A DNA stretch of 44,917 bases from CAZSAT01 sp964604675 (GCA_964604675.1 CAZSAT010000056.1:1-44917), one strand, 5' to 3'; positions 18,255 to 25,841 are shown, counted from the first letter of the stretch. Program-made: numbers and translations. The notes: generated from the sequence alone by a model not told the origin.

Positions 18255-19193
18255 TCAGACGTCGATGGTCACGATCTTCTTGATCATCCACGCACCCGCG
18301 AACTGCAGCGACAACATCACCGCGATCATCAGCCAACCCACCCAGGTGGTCCAGAGACGCGTGACCAGCTCCGCTTCCATCGCGTAGAGCGCGGCGGCGA
18401 GCGCGAAGGGCATGCACACGATGATCACGCCCTGGGACACCCCCTGCGCGGTCATGCTGCGGATCTTGCCCTCCACCTTCTTCCGCTCGCGGATCGTGTA
18501 GGCGATCGTGTCGAAGGTCTCCGCCAGGTTTCCGCCAGACTGCCGCAGGATGTTGATGCTCGTGACGAGGATCTGCACGTCCTCGGTGCCCACACGCTCC
18601 TCGAGGTCGAGCAGGGCTTCGTCGAGCTGGATGCCGAGCCGCTGCTCGCTGAGCACCAGGGCGAACTCCTGGCTGATGGGCGGCAGGAGCTCCTCCTTGA
18701 CCATCTCCATGGCCTGGATGACCGACAGACCAGACTTCAGGCCGTTGGACAGGAAGGAGAGCGCGTCGAGCAGCTGGTCCTCGAACTTGATGATCCGCCG
18801 CTCCCACATCTTCTTCACGACGAAGCGCGGGAGGTTGGCGCCGATGGGCAAGCGGAAGGGACCGAAGGCGAGGAAGGTGCAGATGAAGAGCCGCAGCATG
18901 GCGTAGCCAGCCCCGCTCGGCAGGCCCGAGGTGGCCCAGAAGCCAAGGGCCGCGAAGCCGGCCATCGAGCCCACGATGGCCATCACGCAGGAGCGCGCCG
19001 TGACCGTCATGAACATGCGGTCGAAGGTGTGCACCATCCAGGCGACGTAGCCCTCGGTGGCCTGCTCGAAGCGCTCGAACAAGAGCGGCGCGAGGTAGTA
19101 GCCAGCCGCCGCCCAACCCCCGACGAAGAGCACGAGCGAGCTCATGCGCATGTAGGTGAGCACGTCCCAGAACTTGGGGATGGCCGCTTCCAC
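18255..19193 (-). CDS. tadB: TadB-type inner-membrane platform protein of the Tad pilus
   Basis: 312 residues. TadB is a type II secretion F-domain membrane protein on which the Tad pilus ATPase acts. Hydrophobic segments occur near the N-terminus (SSLVLFVGGWAAAGYYL), in the middle and at the C-terminus. The cytoplasmic domain has FEDQLLDALSFLSNGLKSGL, EFALVLSEQRLGIQLDEAL and INILRQSGGNLAETFDTIA, which match TadB more than TadC. The GTG at 19193 lies 3 bp after the preceding gene's stop and reads straight into the protein; the later ATG at LTYM would cut it short. No tadC homologue follows; the next gene is convergent. Confidence 0.87.
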   Translation of the reverse strand: MEAAIPKFWDVLTYMRMSSLVLFVGGWAAAGYYLAPLLFERFEQATEGYVAWMVHTFDRMFMTVTARSCVMAIVGSMAGFAALGFWATSGLPSGAGYAMLRLFICTFLAFGPFRLPIGANLPRFVVKKMWERRIIKFEDQLLDALSFLSNGLKSGLSVIQAMEMVKEELLPPISQEFALVLSEQRLGIQLDEALLDLEERVGTEDVQILVTSINILRQSGGNLAETFDTIAYTIRERKKVEGKIRSMTAQGVSQGVIIVCMPFALAAALYAMEAELVTRLWTTWVGWLMIAVMLSLQFAGAWMIKKIVTIDV

Positions 19194-19195
19194 GC

Positions 19196-21397
19196 CTACC
19201 TCCCGCGGGGCACGTTTCGGGGGGCTCCCTGGGCGAAGATGCCCGCGGGGAGCGCGATGCCGCGCTGGCGGAGGTCGTGCACGAACTTGGGCACGAAGCC
19301 CGTGGCCAGGAAGCGGCCCTGCACCTTGCCGTCCTGCACGCCAGCCTGCTTGTAGACGAAGATGTCCTGCAGCGTGATCACCGACCCTTCCATGCCGGTG
19401 ACCTCGCTGATCTTCGTGACCTTCCTCCCGCCGTCGCTCATGCGTGTCTGCTGCACGATGATGTGGATGGCGCTGGCGATCTGCTCGCGAATGGCTTTCG
19501 ACGGCAGCTCGAGACCGGCGAACATCACGAGGGTCTCGAGCCGGGCGATGCAGTCGCGCGGCGAGTTCGAGTGGATGGTGGTGAGCGATCCGTCGTGCCC
19601 GGTGTTCATCGCCTGGAGCATGTCCACGGCCTCGGCGCCGCGGCACTCGCCCACCACGATGCGGTCAGGCCGCATCCGGAGGCAGTTCTTGACCAGGTCC
19701 CGGATCGAGACCTCGCCGGCGCCCTCGATGTTGGCGGGGCGGGTCTCGAGCCGGACGACGTGGGGCTGCTTGAGCTGCAGCTCGGCGGAGTCCTCGACCG
19801 TGACGATGCGCTCGTCGGAGGGGATGAAGCTGGACATCACGTTCAAGAGCGTGGTCTTCCCCGACCCGGTGCCCCCAGAGATGAGGATGTTCAGGTGCGA
19901 CTCGACGCAGGCTCGCAGGAAGTCGGCGATCTCGGGGGTGAAGCTGCCGAACTTCACCAGGTCCCTCACTCCGAAGGGGTCGCGGGCGAACTTCCGGATG
20001 GTGACGCAGGGTCCGTCGATCGCAAGCGGAGGGATGATGGCGTTGACGCGCGACCCGTCGCGCAGGCGCGCGTCGACCATCGGCGACTTCTCGTCGATCC
20101 GGCGTCCGATGGGGGCCACGATGCGCTCGATCACACCCAAGAGCTGCGCATCGTCGGTGAAGGTGGAGTCCGACAGGGTGAGCTTGCCCTTGCGCTCCAC
20201 GAAGATCTGGTCGCGCCGGTTGACCATGACCTCGGTCACGTCGTCGTCGGCGAGGAAGTCTTCGAGCGGTCCGAGCCCGAGCGCCTCGTCGAGCACTTCC
20301 TTCACGATGCGCTGGCGGTCGTGCCGGTCGGTGATGTGGCCGCCGACCTCATCCAACAGCGTGACCACCGCCTTCTGGGCGCGCTCGCGCAGCACCGCCT
20401 CCCGCTCGTCGTCGTCGAGATCCTGGTCGAGCTTCTTCAGGTCGATGAGCTCGACCATGCGCTTGTGGATCAGCATCTTGGTGGCCGTGCGGGTGTCGAT
20501 CTCCTGGGCAGTGCGCGCCTTGGACCCTCGCTGCTTCTGGTAGCTGCGGACCTCCTCGGCCATCGCCTTGCCGGCCTCGTCGACCGAGACGATGCGGCCA
20601 CCGACCCGGGTCAGGCCCTGCGGACGCGCCACCTGACCCAGCTTCTCGAGGGTCTTCATCTCCACGAGCTTGCGGACGAACTCGTCGTAGTTGCGCGACA
20701 GGCGCTCACGGGGCTGGTCGAGCACGAAGGGCTTGGCGCCGTGGGTGGCCGTGCGGCAGACCTGCGCGTCCTCCAGGATGGTCACGAGCACCGACCGTCG
20801 CAGCTTCTGCGTCACCATCTCGAGGGTGACGCCGGTCTGCGGGTCGTAGCGGTTCAGGATGACCTTCATCAGCTCCTTCGGAAAGTGGAGCTGCTGCAGG
20901 CGGTCGACGAACTGGGCGGTGGCCTGGAGCACCAGCAGGTCGGGGGTGGAGAGCAGCAGGATGCCGCTGGCCCGCTCGAACGCGCGCAGGCTGATGTCGT
21001 TGATCTTCACGCCGACGTCGATCACGATGTAGTCGCAGAGCGGCCGCACCACGTCGATCAGCCGCCCGACCTTGTCGGGGTCGAGGGCCTGGGCGGTCGC
21101 GGCATCGGGTGCCAGCGGGAGCACGCCCATGCCCGCAGGGTGCGCCGAGATGTACTGGCGGATCTGTTGGGGCTGGAGCTGGTCGGCATAGGGCGCGAAG
21201 TCCGAGAGGGACTTCATCTGGCCCATGCCCAGCAACGCCGCCAGGTCCCCGCAGGACTCGGTGTCGAGGTCCATCAGCAGGATGCGCTGACGGGTCTCCT
21301 TCAGGAAGGACAGGCCGGCGTTCGCGACGAAGGTGGACTTGCCGACGCCGTCGCGGGCGCCGCCGACCACCACGACTCGGCAGGGTTGCTGCGACAT
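19196..21397 (-). CDS. TadZ-TadA fusion: ParA-like localiser joined to pilus secretion ATPase
   Basis: 733 residues. The N-terminal part (about 1-260) is a CpaE/TadZ-like MinD/ParA ATPase with a deviant Walker A, GGARDGVGKST, then LLMDLDTESCGD, DYIVIDVGVKINDISLRAFE and VILNRYDPQTG. A charged linker (about 260-325) leads to a TadA/CpaF secretion ATPase: GLGPLEDFLADDDVTEVMVN, Walker A ISGGTGSGKTTLLN near residue 510, then RMRPDRIVVGECRGAEA and the His-box TGHDGSLTTIHSNSP. TadZ normally places the pilus at a cell pole and TadA powers assembly. One chain would tie both tasks together. It starts right after the secretin stop and the frame is continuous, with no sign of a joining error. Confidence 0.92.
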   Translation of the reverse strand: MSQQPCRVVVVGGARDGVGKSTFVANAGLSFLKETRQRILLMDLDTESCGDLAALLGMGQMKSLSDFAPYADQLQPQQIRQYISAHPAGMGVLPLAPDAATAQALDPDKVGRLIDVVRPLCDYIVIDVGVKINDISLRAFERASGILLLSTPDLLVLQATAQFVDRLQQLHFPKELMKVILNRYDPQTGVTLEMVTQKLRRSVLVTILEDAQVCRTATHGAKPFVLDQPRERLSRNYDEFVRKLVEMKTLEKLGQVARPQGLTRVGGRIVSVDEAGKAMAEEVRSYQKQRGSKARTAQEIDTRTATKMLIHKRMVELIDLKKLDQDLDDDEREAVLRERAQKAVVTLLDEVGGHITDRHDRQRIVKEVLDEALGLGPLEDFLADDDVTEVMVNRRDQIFVERKGKLTLSDSTFTDDAQLLGVIERIVAPIGRRIDEKSPMVDARLRDGSRVNAIIPPLAIDGPCVTIRKFARDPFGVRDLVKFGSFTPEIADFLRACVESHLNILISGGTGSGKTTLLNVMSSFIPSDERIVTVEDSAELQLKQPHVVRLETRPANIEGAGEVSIRDLVKNCLRMRPDRIVVGECRGAEAVDMLQAMNTGHDGSLTTIHSNSPRDCIARLETLVMFAGLELPSKAIREQIASAIHIIVQQTRMSDGGRKVTKISEVTGMEGSVITLQDIFVYKQAGVQDGKVQGRFLATGFVPKFVHDLRQRGIALPAGIFAQGAPRNVPRGR

Positions 21398-22852
21398 CTA
21401 CTGCCGGACTTCCTCGAGGTTGAACTGGTCCTTGATCTCCTGGTTGGCCGCCGCCGAGTCCTCATGGATCTGGGGGGTCAGGAAGACGAGGAACTGGTTC
21501 TTGGACTTCTTGTAGTCCTTGTTCGCGTACAGGTTCACCAGGCCCCCTTCGATGTACTCGCCGGGCACCCGGTTGTAGGTCGTGGAGTCGTTGACGCGCT
21601 GCAGGCCACCGATGACGATGCTCTCGCCAGCGCGGCAGTACTCCGACGTGGCCAGGTTCGACTTCGTGATGGTCTCGTAGCCGTTGGGTGCAGGCTCACC
21701 GAGCGCCGTGACCTCGACCAGGATGTCCATGTCGACGTCGTTCCCGGAGGCGTAGGGGGTGACCTCGAGGTTGACCCCGATGTCCTTGAACTCGATGGTG
21801 TTCACCAGGCCTTCGCTGACCAGGTAGGGGTACTCCATGCCCGAGAAGATGCTGGCCGGCTGCCCGCTCTTCACCGAGACCGTGGGGTTCTCCAACACCC
21901 GGGCGTAGCCCGCGTTGCGCGCCCGCTGCAGCCGAGGGAGGAAGCTCGAGATCGTGGCGGTGGCTTCGCCGGTGATGTCCCCCCAGCCGTTGGCATCGCC
22001 GCCACCCGACGACCAAGAGCCGACCGCTTCGTAGTTCAGCTGCAAGCCTTCCGCGAGCGCGAGCGGGGTCCACTCGATGCCCCACGACTGGGTGAGCGAC
22101 TTGGCGAGCTCGACGTAGTGCACGATGATGACGACGGTCTCGGTACGACCCGGCACCCGGTCGACCTCGCGGACCTCGATGACCGGCAGGATGCGCGGGT
22201 AGTAGGCCTGGGCGATCGCGATGGCCCGCTCCTTCGCCGCTTCGCTGTGCACCACGCCCTCGATCAGGATCTCGCCGTTGATGACGCGGGCGTCGATGCC
22301 GGGGTGATCGATGTCGGTCTTGATCATCTGCGCCATCACCCGGGTGGTGGCCGCCGAGATCTTGACCATGTCGGCGTTGATCAGGGCCTCGCGGGCGGCG
22401 AGGTCGGCGATTCGGCGCGCCTCGCCGTCGGTGGCGACCTCGCCCCGGATGTAGACCATGTCGCCGATGATGTCGTAGCTGATGCCCTCGATGTCGAGCA
22501 GCAGGGTCTGCACGTTCTGCATGACCTTCGACAGGTTGGCGGGGATGACGTTGACCACGATGTCGTCGCGCAGGACGTAGTCCTGGTCGTAGATGATGAT
22601 GTTGGTCTCGCCGCGCTTCTTCCCGTAGAGGATCAGGCTCTCGTCCTGGTAGCGCTGGGCGTTGATGATCGTGGAGCCGATCGACACGTCGCCGAACTTG
22701 TACGGCACGCTGATCGACAGGCTCTGGCCGACCACCACGACCTGGTCGGGGATGTTGTTCTCGTCGGCGCGGCCTTCCACGGGCGCGACGACGAACCAGA
22801 CGGCGGCAGCGATCAGGGCAGCCGCCGCCAGACGACGGAGCACGGTCTTCAT
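21398..22852 (-). CDS. cpaC: CpaC/RcpA outer-membrane secretin of the Tad pilus
   Basis: 484 residues with a signal peptide (LAAAALIAAAVWFVVAPVEGRA). Secretins form the ring through which the pilus crosses the outer membrane. After the N-terminal pilus-specific domain (VVVGQSLSISVPYKFGDVS) there are two BON-like stretches (VRGEVATDGEARRIADLAA and LIEGVVHSEAAKERAIAIA). The secretin core follows from about residue 250, with LENPTVSVKSGQPASIFSG, FKDIGVNLEVTPYASGNDV and ESIVIGGLQRV, ending in KNQFLVFLTPQI. It is directly adjacent to cpaB upstream and the TadZ-TadA fusion downstream, without gaps, so these form one operon. Confidence 0.94.
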   Translation of the reverse strand: MKTVLRRLAAAALIAAAVWFVVAPVEGRADENNIPDQVVVVGQSLSISVPYKFGDVSIGSTIINAQRYQDESLILYGKKRGETNIIIYDQDYVLRDDIVVNVIPANLSKVMQNVQTLLLDIEGISYDIIGDMVYIRGEVATDGEARRIADLAAREALINADMVKISAATTRVMAQMIKTDIDHPGIDARVINGEILIEGVVHSEAAKERAIAIAQAYYPRILPVIEVREVDRVPGRTETVVIIVHYVELAKSLTQSWGIEWTPLALAEGLQLNYEAVGSWSSGGGDANGWGDITGEATATISSFLPRLQRARNAGYARVLENPTVSVKSGQPASIFSGMEYPYLVSEGLVNTIEFKDIGVNLEVTPYASGNDVDMDILVEVTALGEPAPNGYETITKSNLATSEYCRAGESIVIGGLQRVNDSTTYNRVPGEYIEGGLVNLYANKDYKKSKNQFLVFLTPQIHEDSAAANQEIKDQFNLEEVRQ

Positions 22853-23662
22853 CTACAGGCCACCGCTGCGGATCATGCTGTACTTGGGCCGGGTCTTGTA
22901 CCGAACACGCTGCGGAATGCCGAGGGTGTTGTGGATCGTGGCGTGGTCCAGCTTCACGCTGCGCTCCTGCTCCCAGAGCGAACGGAGCGTCAGCGCGAGC
23001 GCCCCCAGCTCCTGGGCGAGGATGAGCTTCTGGGCCTCCTCGGGGGTGACCTGCAAGGTGACCGTGGAGCCGCCCTTGTGGATGCCCGAGCGGAGGTCCC
23101 GCGGCTCGTCGATCTCCTCGGCGCTCACCGCGCGGCCCTGGTCGAGCACCTCGCCGACGCTGAGCACCTCGACGTTCTGCAGCAGGGTGACGGTGCGCAT
23201 GTCGGACTTCTCGCCCGCGCCGAAGTCGAAGCTCCCGAGCACGTCGACGTAGTTGCCCGGCATCAGGTGACCGCCCACGGCGGTGATGGGATCGACCGCC
23301 ACCGCCACCGCGCGGAACTTGTGGTTCACGTAGTAGGCGAGGCCGGCGTCGTCCGGGTGCAGGAGCTTGTGGCTCATGATCTGCTCGCCCTCGTGGAAGG
23401 GCATGCCGGCGATCTGGCCGAGCACGTCTTCCGGGGCCGACAGGGCCATCGGCTGGCGCCACTTCCGCGGGATCTCGATCACCTCCACCATCGTCTCGTC
23501 GAGGCGGAAGTCGGGCGGGATCTTCTTGATCGCGACCACGGTGGGAATGAGCTCGGCGAGCTCGAGGAGCTCCTTCTCGCGCTCGTCGATGTACTTGCAC
23601 TGGGCCAGCGTCGCTAGGAACGCGACGATCAGGGCGACCAGGAAAGCTCGGGGGTTCTTCAC
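22853..23662 (-). CDS. cpaB: CpaB/RcpC pilus assembly protein
   Basis: 269 residues from a GTG at 23662; GAGGA lies just upstream. A more distant ATG 45 bases earlier would add a poorly conserved head. CpaB is a periplasmic, membrane-anchored protein that supports the secretin. The N-terminal membrane segment is NPRAFLVALIVAFLATLA. An SAF-like domain follows (VVAIKKIPPDFRLDETMVEV, then PEDVLGQIAGMPFHEGEQIM). The RcpC/CpaB core has VAVAVDPITAVGGHLMPGNY and VDVLGSFDF, then VTLQVTPEEAQKLILAQELG. A sigma-54-like promoter lies about 70 bp upstream. It probably starts the cpaB-cpaC-tadZA-tadB transcript. Confidence 0.92.
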   Translation of the reverse strand: MKNPRAFLVALIVAFLATLAQCKYIDEREKELLELAELIPTVVAIKKIPPDFRLDETMVEVIEIPRKWRQPMALSAPEDVLGQIAGMPFHEGEQIMSHKLLHPDDAGLAYYVNHKFRAVAVAVDPITAVGGHLMPGNYVDVLGSFDFGAGEKSDMRTVTLLQNVEVLSVGEVLDQGRAVSAEEIDEPRDLRSGIHKGGSTVTLQVTPEEAQKLILAQELGALALTLRSLWEQERSVKLDHATIHNTLGIPQRVRYKTRPKYSMIRSGGL

Positions 23663-23730
23663 GGCGTCCTCGGTGCAAGACGGCCTGGACGTCGACGACG
23701 TTAGCACGCAGCGTCGACCGCCCCCTCGCC

Positions 23731-23747
23731 ATGCAACCGTCGTGCAA
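23731..23747 (-). promoter_or_regulatory. Sigma-54-like promoter upstream of cpaB
   Basis: On the minus strand TTGCACGACGGTTGCAT matches the sigma-54 consensus TGGCACG-N4-TTGCW except for one T at -25; the -24 G and the -13/-12 GC keep the required 10-bp spacing. The predicted start of transcription is near 23721, about 60 bases before the cpaB GTG. It lies in the only sizeable gap inside the Tad locus. Confidence 0.45.
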
Positions 23748-23770
23748 GCTGATGCGGCGCGCGTGGCCGT

Positions 23771-23959
23771 TCAGCGCCGGTCGCCCTGCCCCTGCTGCTG
23801 GCCCTCGGTGAACACGGTGTTGATGTCGCCTTCGAGCTCCTCGTAGCCGGCGTCGAAGGGGCCCGTGAACACGTAGGCGGCGGCGAGCAACGCCGTGACG
23901 ATCACGCCCAGGTACAGCATGTACTCGACCGTGGACTGGCCGGACCGGGGCTTCACCAT
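23771..23959 (-). CDS. flp: Flp-type pilin
   Basis: 62 residues. Flp pilins are the small subunits of Tad pili. The processing site is SGQSTVEYML: cleavage after Gly8 leaves Glu at +5 and Tyr at +6, as the family requires. The hydrophobic helix (YLGVIVTALLAAAYVFTG) follows, then a short acidic tail with a Gln-rich end. GGAGGTG stands seven bases before the ATG. The start overlaps the prepilin peptidase stop by 7 bp. It shares the AAAYxFxxPFxAG pattern with the pilin at 24636-24815, so the two are paralogues. Either could be the major subunit. Confidence 0.9.
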   Translation of the reverse strand: MVKPRSGQSTVEYMLYLGVIVTALLAAAYVFTGPFDAGYEELEGDINTVFTEGQQQGQGDRR

Positions 23960-24459
23960 CGCAACACCTCCGTGTGCATGGCCAACAGCGTGGCAGCGAC
24001 CACCACGGGGACGAATGGCACCACGGTTACCTCCATGGGTTCGGCCACGACGGCCTGACCGGTGACCTTGCCGTAGCTCGCTCGGATCACGCGGGGGATG
24101 TTGCCGAGCCGCCCCTTCGCGGCGAGCACGACGAGTCCAAAGGGCAGGTTCAGCACGTAGGTGAGGGCACAGGCGCGGAAGATGTCTTCCGGTCCGAGCA
24201 GGGCGCCGAAGGCCATCAGCAGCTTGGCGTCGCCGGCGCGCACGGCGCGCGCGAACATCCAGCCGGGAAACATGCAGGCGAAGGCGACGCCGATGCCCCC
24301 GAGGGAGGCGAGCCACGAGCCCTGGCTCAGGCCCCAGGCGACGCCGAGCGCCATGCCGCCGAAGGTCAGGAGGTTCGGCACACGCTGGGTGGAGAGGTCG
24401 GTGTAGAGCGAGACGATGGCCATCACCGAGATCGCGATCTCGGGAAAGCCCATCGTCAC
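23953..24459 (-). CDS. cpaA: Prepilin peptidase (TadV/CpaA, A24 family)
   Basis: 168 residues from a GTG at 24459. This start overlaps the stop of the upstream pilin-like gene (GTGA) and has AGGAG eight bases ahead; an ATG two codons later is less well spaced. The enzyme cuts the leader from Flp prepilins in the inner membrane. Both catalytic aspartates are seen: SLYTDLSTQRVPN and RAGDAKLLMAFGA. Several hydrophobic helices and a length under 180 residues match the short TadV/CpaA type, which lacks a methylase domain. Being between pilin genes supports the role. Confidence 0.91.
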   Translation of the reverse strand: MTMGFPEIAISVMAIVSLYTDLSTQRVPNLLTFGGMALGVAWGLSQGSWLASLGGIGVAFACMFPGWMFARAVRAGDAKLLMAFGALLGPEDIFRACALTYVLNLPFGLVVLAAKGRLGNIPRVIRASYGKVTGQAVVAEPMEVTVVPFVPVVVAATLLAMHTEVLRW

Positions 24460-24626
24460 GGGTAGGGCTCCTGGACCACGAGCCGAGCGTTCTTGAAGGA
24501 CTCCGACACCGAGGACTGCCCCGGGTTCGCGATCAAGCTGGCGAAGGCGATGTAGACGCCCACCACCAGCACGCTGACGGTGAGCATGTATTCGACGATG
24601 GTCTGGCCACCACGACGGGATCGCAT
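24456..24626 (-). CDS. flp: Small Flp-type pilin, divergent
   Basis: 56 residues: a basic leader, then GGQTIVEYML (cleavage after Gly7, Glu at +5, Tyr at +6) and a hydrophobic helix (TVSVLVVGVYIAFASLIA). The tail (SVSESFKNARLVVQEPYP) differs from the other two pilins. TAGGAG lies 8 bases before the ATG. It starts 10 bases after the stop of the first pilin gene and its stop overlaps the peptidase GTG by 4 bp, so it is translated from the same message. It may be a minor or tip subunit, or the pseudopilin type; this is inferred from its divergence. Confidence 0.85.
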   Translation of the reverse strand: MRSRRGGQTIVEYMLTVSVLVVGVYIAFASLIANPGQSSVSESFKNARLVVQEPYP

Positions 24627-24635
24627 CGCGCGCTC

Positions 24636-24815
24636 CTACTGGAGGGTGTCGCCGGTGGCGAGGGAATAGGAGACGTCGTTGCCCAGCTCGCCGACACCCG
24701 CCTGGAAGGGCTCGAGGAAGGTGTAGGCCGCCGCCAGGATCGCCAGCACGACGACCGAGATCAAGAGCATGTACTCGGTGGTGGACTGACCGCGACGGCG
24801 ACGGGTGGACTTCAT
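24636..24815 (-). CDS. flp: Flp-type pilin, first gene of the Tad operon
   Basis: 59 residues. The leader is rich in Arg (MKSTRRRRG), and the processing site GQSTTEYMLL has Glu at +5 and Tyr at +6. The hydrophobic helix is ISVVVLAILAAAYTFLEPF. GGAGG lies eight bases ahead of the ATG, and a strong sigma-54-like promoter lies about 50 bp upstream. Being first after the promoter, it is a good candidate for the major pilin. It is paralogous to the pilin at 23771-23959. Confidence 0.91.
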   Translation of the reverse strand: MKSTRRRRGQSTTEYMLLISVVVLAILAAAYTFLEPFQAGVGELGNDVSYSLATGDTLQ

Positions 24816-24865
24816 CGGTTGCCTCCGGGGGTTCGAAGCGTGCCTCGTGGGCTCGACGAGGAGTA

Positions 24866-24882
24866 GTGCAACTCCCATGCCA
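24866..24882 (-). promoter_or_regulatory. Sigma-54 promoter of the Flp pilin operon
   Basis: On the minus strand TGGCATGGGAGTTGCAC fits the -24/-12 consensus very well: GG and GC are separated by the required 10 bases, and both TGGCA and TTGCA are intact. Transcription would start near 24856, about 40 bases before the first pilin ATG at 24815. Sigma-54 control of pilin genes is common in Myxococcota and other Proteobacteria. An enhancer-binding activator would be needed; none is encoded in this window. Confidence 0.7.
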
Positions 24883-25001
24883 GGCGCACCGGCGACGACG
24901 TGGGTCGAACAGGGCGGGATCAGGGTACCCCATCGGACGCCGGTGCCGCAGGGATCTGGGATCTCCTTGTCGCAGCGTCGCGGGCGGCCTCCGGAAAAAG
25001 G

Positions 25002-25029
25002 TTGGCGACCTTCCGAAGCCCTCGATACC
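25002..25029 (+). promoter_or_regulatory. Weak candidate promoter before a lipoprotein gene
   Basis: TTGGCG (25002-25007) and GATACC (25024-25029), 16 bp apart, partly resemble -35 and -10 boxes; an A-run stands just upstream. The first base after it would place the start about 24 bases before the ATG at 25059. Nothing better is seen for this gene. The rest of the 24816-25058 gap holds only the sigma-54 element on the other strand. Confidence 0.3.
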
Positions 25030-25058
25030 GGGCCGCGAAGCTTTGGAGATCGCTCCGA

Positions 25059-25376
25059 ATGGCGTTGGGATGGCTCTTCGCGACGACCCTCTCGGGTTGC
25101 TACACCGAGGCAGAGTACGTCGACGACTACTACACCGTGGCCTGCGATCTCACCTTCGCCTGCTACGCGGAGGACAGCCTGGCGCTGCTTCCCTACGACA
25201 GCGCCGAGGCCTGCGCGAGCTGGTTCATCGACGCCGAAGAATCCGGCAATGCAGCTTCCGACTGTGCGTTCGACGCCCAGTCGGGTAAGAGCTGCATCCA
25301 AGACTTTCGAGACCTGTCCTGCGAGGACTTCCAGGCAGGCACCTACCCCGACTCGTGCAGCACCCTCTGCACCTGA
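25059..25376 (+). CDS. Small Cys-patterned lipoprotein (first of a pair)
   Basis: 105 residues. ATG 25059 is chosen because it gives a proper lipoprotein signal (MALGWLFATTLSGC). The mature protein starts CYTEAEYVDDYYTVACD and carries eight more cysteines at regular spacing, ending SCSTLCT. Many acidic residues surround them. The next gene encodes a relative with the same cysteine order. No known domain is recognised; the pattern suggests four disulfides in a small, lipid-anchored extracytoplasmic domain, a kind of protein often seen in Myxococcota. A partner or substrate is unknown. Confidence 0.75.
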   Translation: MALGWLFATTLSGCYTEAEYVDDYYTVACDLTFACYAEDSLALLPYDSAEACASWFIDAEESGNAASDCAFDAQSGKSCIQDFRDLSCEDFQAGTYPDSCSTLCT

Positions 25377-25404
25377 ACATCTCCAAGAGAGAAGGAGCAT
25401 CCAA

Positions 25405-25740
25405 ATGCGCAAGATCCTGGTCGCCGCCGCGGCACTTCTGACCCTCACCGCCTGCTACTCCGAAGACCAGTACGTGGATGACTACTTCCGCGTCACCTGC
25501 GACAAGACCTTCGAGTGCTACGATGAGGACACCCTGGAACTCTTCGGCTACGGCAACTCCGCGGACGAGTGCTACTCGTTCTTCATGGACGCGTACGACG
25601 CGGCCGAGGGCGACACCGAGAGCAGCTGCGAGTTCGTCGCTGGTGAGGCGAAGACCTGTGTCGCCGAGCTCGAGGCCCTGAGCTGTGACGACTACATGGC
25701 CGGCAGCTTCCCCGAGGCTTGCTCCGCCGTCTGTGGCTGA
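25405..25740 (+). CDS. Small Cys-patterned lipoprotein (second of a pair)
   Basis: 111 residues with a clear lipoprotein signal (MRKILVAAAALLTLTAC). Mature CYSEDQYVDDYFRVTCDKTF aligns to the upstream paralogue over its full length, and all eight further cysteines are kept: TCDKTFECYDED, DECYSFF, SSCEF, KTCVAELEALSCDDY, EACSAVCG. GAAGGAG is placed well before ATG 25405. The two genes are 28 bp apart and likely arose by tandem duplication, then diverged. A strong terminator follows. Function unknown. Confidence 0.8.
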   Translation: MRKILVAAAALLTLTACYSEDQYVDDYFRVTCDKTFECYDEDTLELFGYGNSADECYSFFMDAYDAAEGDTESSCEFVAGEAKTCVAELEALSCDDYMAGSFPEACSAVCG

Positions 25741-25763
25741 GCCCAGCTTCGGCTGACGCCGAG

Positions 25764-25798
25764 AGAGCCGGTCGGGTCCTCCCCGGCCGGCTCTTTCT
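25764..25798 (+). terminator. Rho-independent terminator after the lipoprotein pair
   Basis: AGAGCCGG (25764-25771) pairs with CCGGCTCT (25787-25794), with further G/C pairing inside, and TTCT follows. It lies 24 bp after the stop of the second lipoprotein gene and before the kinase gene, so it separates two transcripts. Confidence 0.65.
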
Positions 25799-25841
25799 GC
25801 TCTGGGCGACTACACTGAGGTCCGCCCACACACTGGATCCG

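Noticed and set aside
19277..23617. A very long open frame on the plus strand opposite the Tad genes
   Set aside because: It lies fully antisense to recognised cpaB, cpaC, tadZA and tadB. Its translation is rich in His, Asp, Arg and Leu with no domain, as expected for the complement of high-GC codons.
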